Part shown: one piece after another, positions 6,066-6,307 of the stretch
Position numbering within the stretch: position 1 is the stretch's first letter
How the letters are laid out: each line of letters starts with the position of its first letter
Source of the DNA: Planctomycetota bacterium
GTDB lineage: Bacteria > Planctomycetota > Planctomycetia > Pirellulales > Pirellulaceae
Assembly (NCBI GenBank): GCA_026692885.1
Contig: JAPLNJ010000012.1
Span: forward strand, 1 to 6,307
Reading direction: 5' to 3'
DNA: 6,307 bases
Made by a program: the position numbers and the translations under genes
Notes under the pieces: generated by a model
Database searches by the model: none
Told to the model about the DNA's origin: nothing
Seen by the model: only the letters and a program-made list of their open reading frames with translations

Positions 6066-6144
6066 GTACCACCCACACGTGGATTCGTCCCGCCCCGCGT
6101 CGATTATTCCGCCCGCGGCGTTCGTGCATTAGAGTGGAGCATTT

Positions 6145-6237
6145 ATGAAGCGCAGGCAGTTCATCACCTGGGGTGGCATCGGTGCGACCACGGCGTTAAG
6201 GACCGGCTCAGCAATAACTGTCGGGTTTTCAAAGTAG
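6145..6237 (+). pseudogene. Truncated gene start encoding a twin-arginine signal peptide
   Basis: The ATG at 6145 has GGAG 5 nt upstream and opens a 30-codon frame beginning MKRRQFITWGGIGATTAL. This is a Tat-type leader: a paired Arg with F two residues later, then a Gly/Ala-rich mildly hydrophobic stretch. From about codon 23 the frame is encoded by the palindromic element at 6213-6307 and stops at TAG (6235-6237) in its inner arm. The likely reading is a gene for an exported protein cut off by insertion of the repeat. The original product cannot be identified from the leader. It is divergent from the vWA gene, with 92 bp between the two starts. A chance ORF is possible, but the ribosome site plus RR leader makes that less likely. 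Confidence 0.55.
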
Positions 6238-6307
6238 TCATCACGCTCCGCGTGATGACATGTCGTCACGGCGGAGCGTGACGACTACTATACGTGCGAC
6301 AGTTATT
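6213..6307. repeat. Nested palindromic element (MITE/REP-like), reaching the window edge
   Basis: Outer arms AATAACTGTCG (6213-6223) and its exact complement (6297-6307) enclose inner arms at 6233-6251 and 6271-6289 that match at 18 of 19 positions. The centre (6252-6269) pairs again as GTGATGAC with GTCGTCAC, one mismatch. Each half is also a hairpin by itself: GTCATCACG...CGTGATGAC (6237-6259) and GTCGTCACG...CGTGACGAC (6262-6285). It can therefore fold as one long stem or as two adjacent hairpins, as REP doublets do. The outer arm may extend past the window, so the right boundary is uncertain. No transposase is seen. Confidence 0.88.

Noticed and set aside
5332..6132. Plus-strand Arg/Pro-rich open frame opposite the vWA N-terminus
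   Set aside because: Its composition is that of a GC-rich antisense shadow, with no domain or ribosome site.

Overview
The window is GC-rich DNA that most resembles a planctomycete chromosome (Pirellulales-like). This is inference: the large von Willebrand A (vWA) protein has the 'one membrane helix plus vWA' layout and sequence style I associate with planctomycetes. A secreted beta-propeller sugar hydrolase, a twin-arginine leader and abundant palindromic intergenic repeats fit the same picture. No rRNA, tRNA, CRISPR array or complete transposase gene is visible.

Layout, left to right. 1-340 is non-coding and holds a perfect 32-bp inverted repeat (82-177). 341-2521 is a minus-strand cluster, listed in transcription order: a 3' remnant of an ADP-ribosylglycohydrolase gene (2521-2333); a pRiA4b ORF-3-like gene broken by one in-frame TAG (2336-1821); a DUF1330 gene (1725-1438); and a secreted five-bladed beta-propeller glycosidase-like gene (1438-341). 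The first pair and the last pair overlap at stop/start codons, so the genes are probably co-transcribed, but the upstream half is decayed. 2727-3239 is a small plus-strand gene for a jelly-roll, sugar-binding-like protein.

3240-3682 is a convergent intergenic region with two palindromes: an imperfect one (3323-3433), and a perfect 32-bp one (3501-3594) that is a diverged sibling of the element at 82-177. 3683-6052 is the vWA gene on the minus strand. Divergent from it, 6145-6237 starts like a twin-arginine-exported protein but runs after about 23 codons into a nested palindromic element (6213-6307) that reaches the window edge.

No single pathway links these genes. The main signals are gene decay (amber codon, truncated ADP-ribosylglycohydrolase, truncated Tat leader) and several palindromic repeats. 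The two siblings at 82-177 and 3501-3594 differ at five aligned arm positions, yet both keep perfect 32-bp stems. That suggests a mobile or structurally selected repeat family whose mobilising enzyme lies outside the window.
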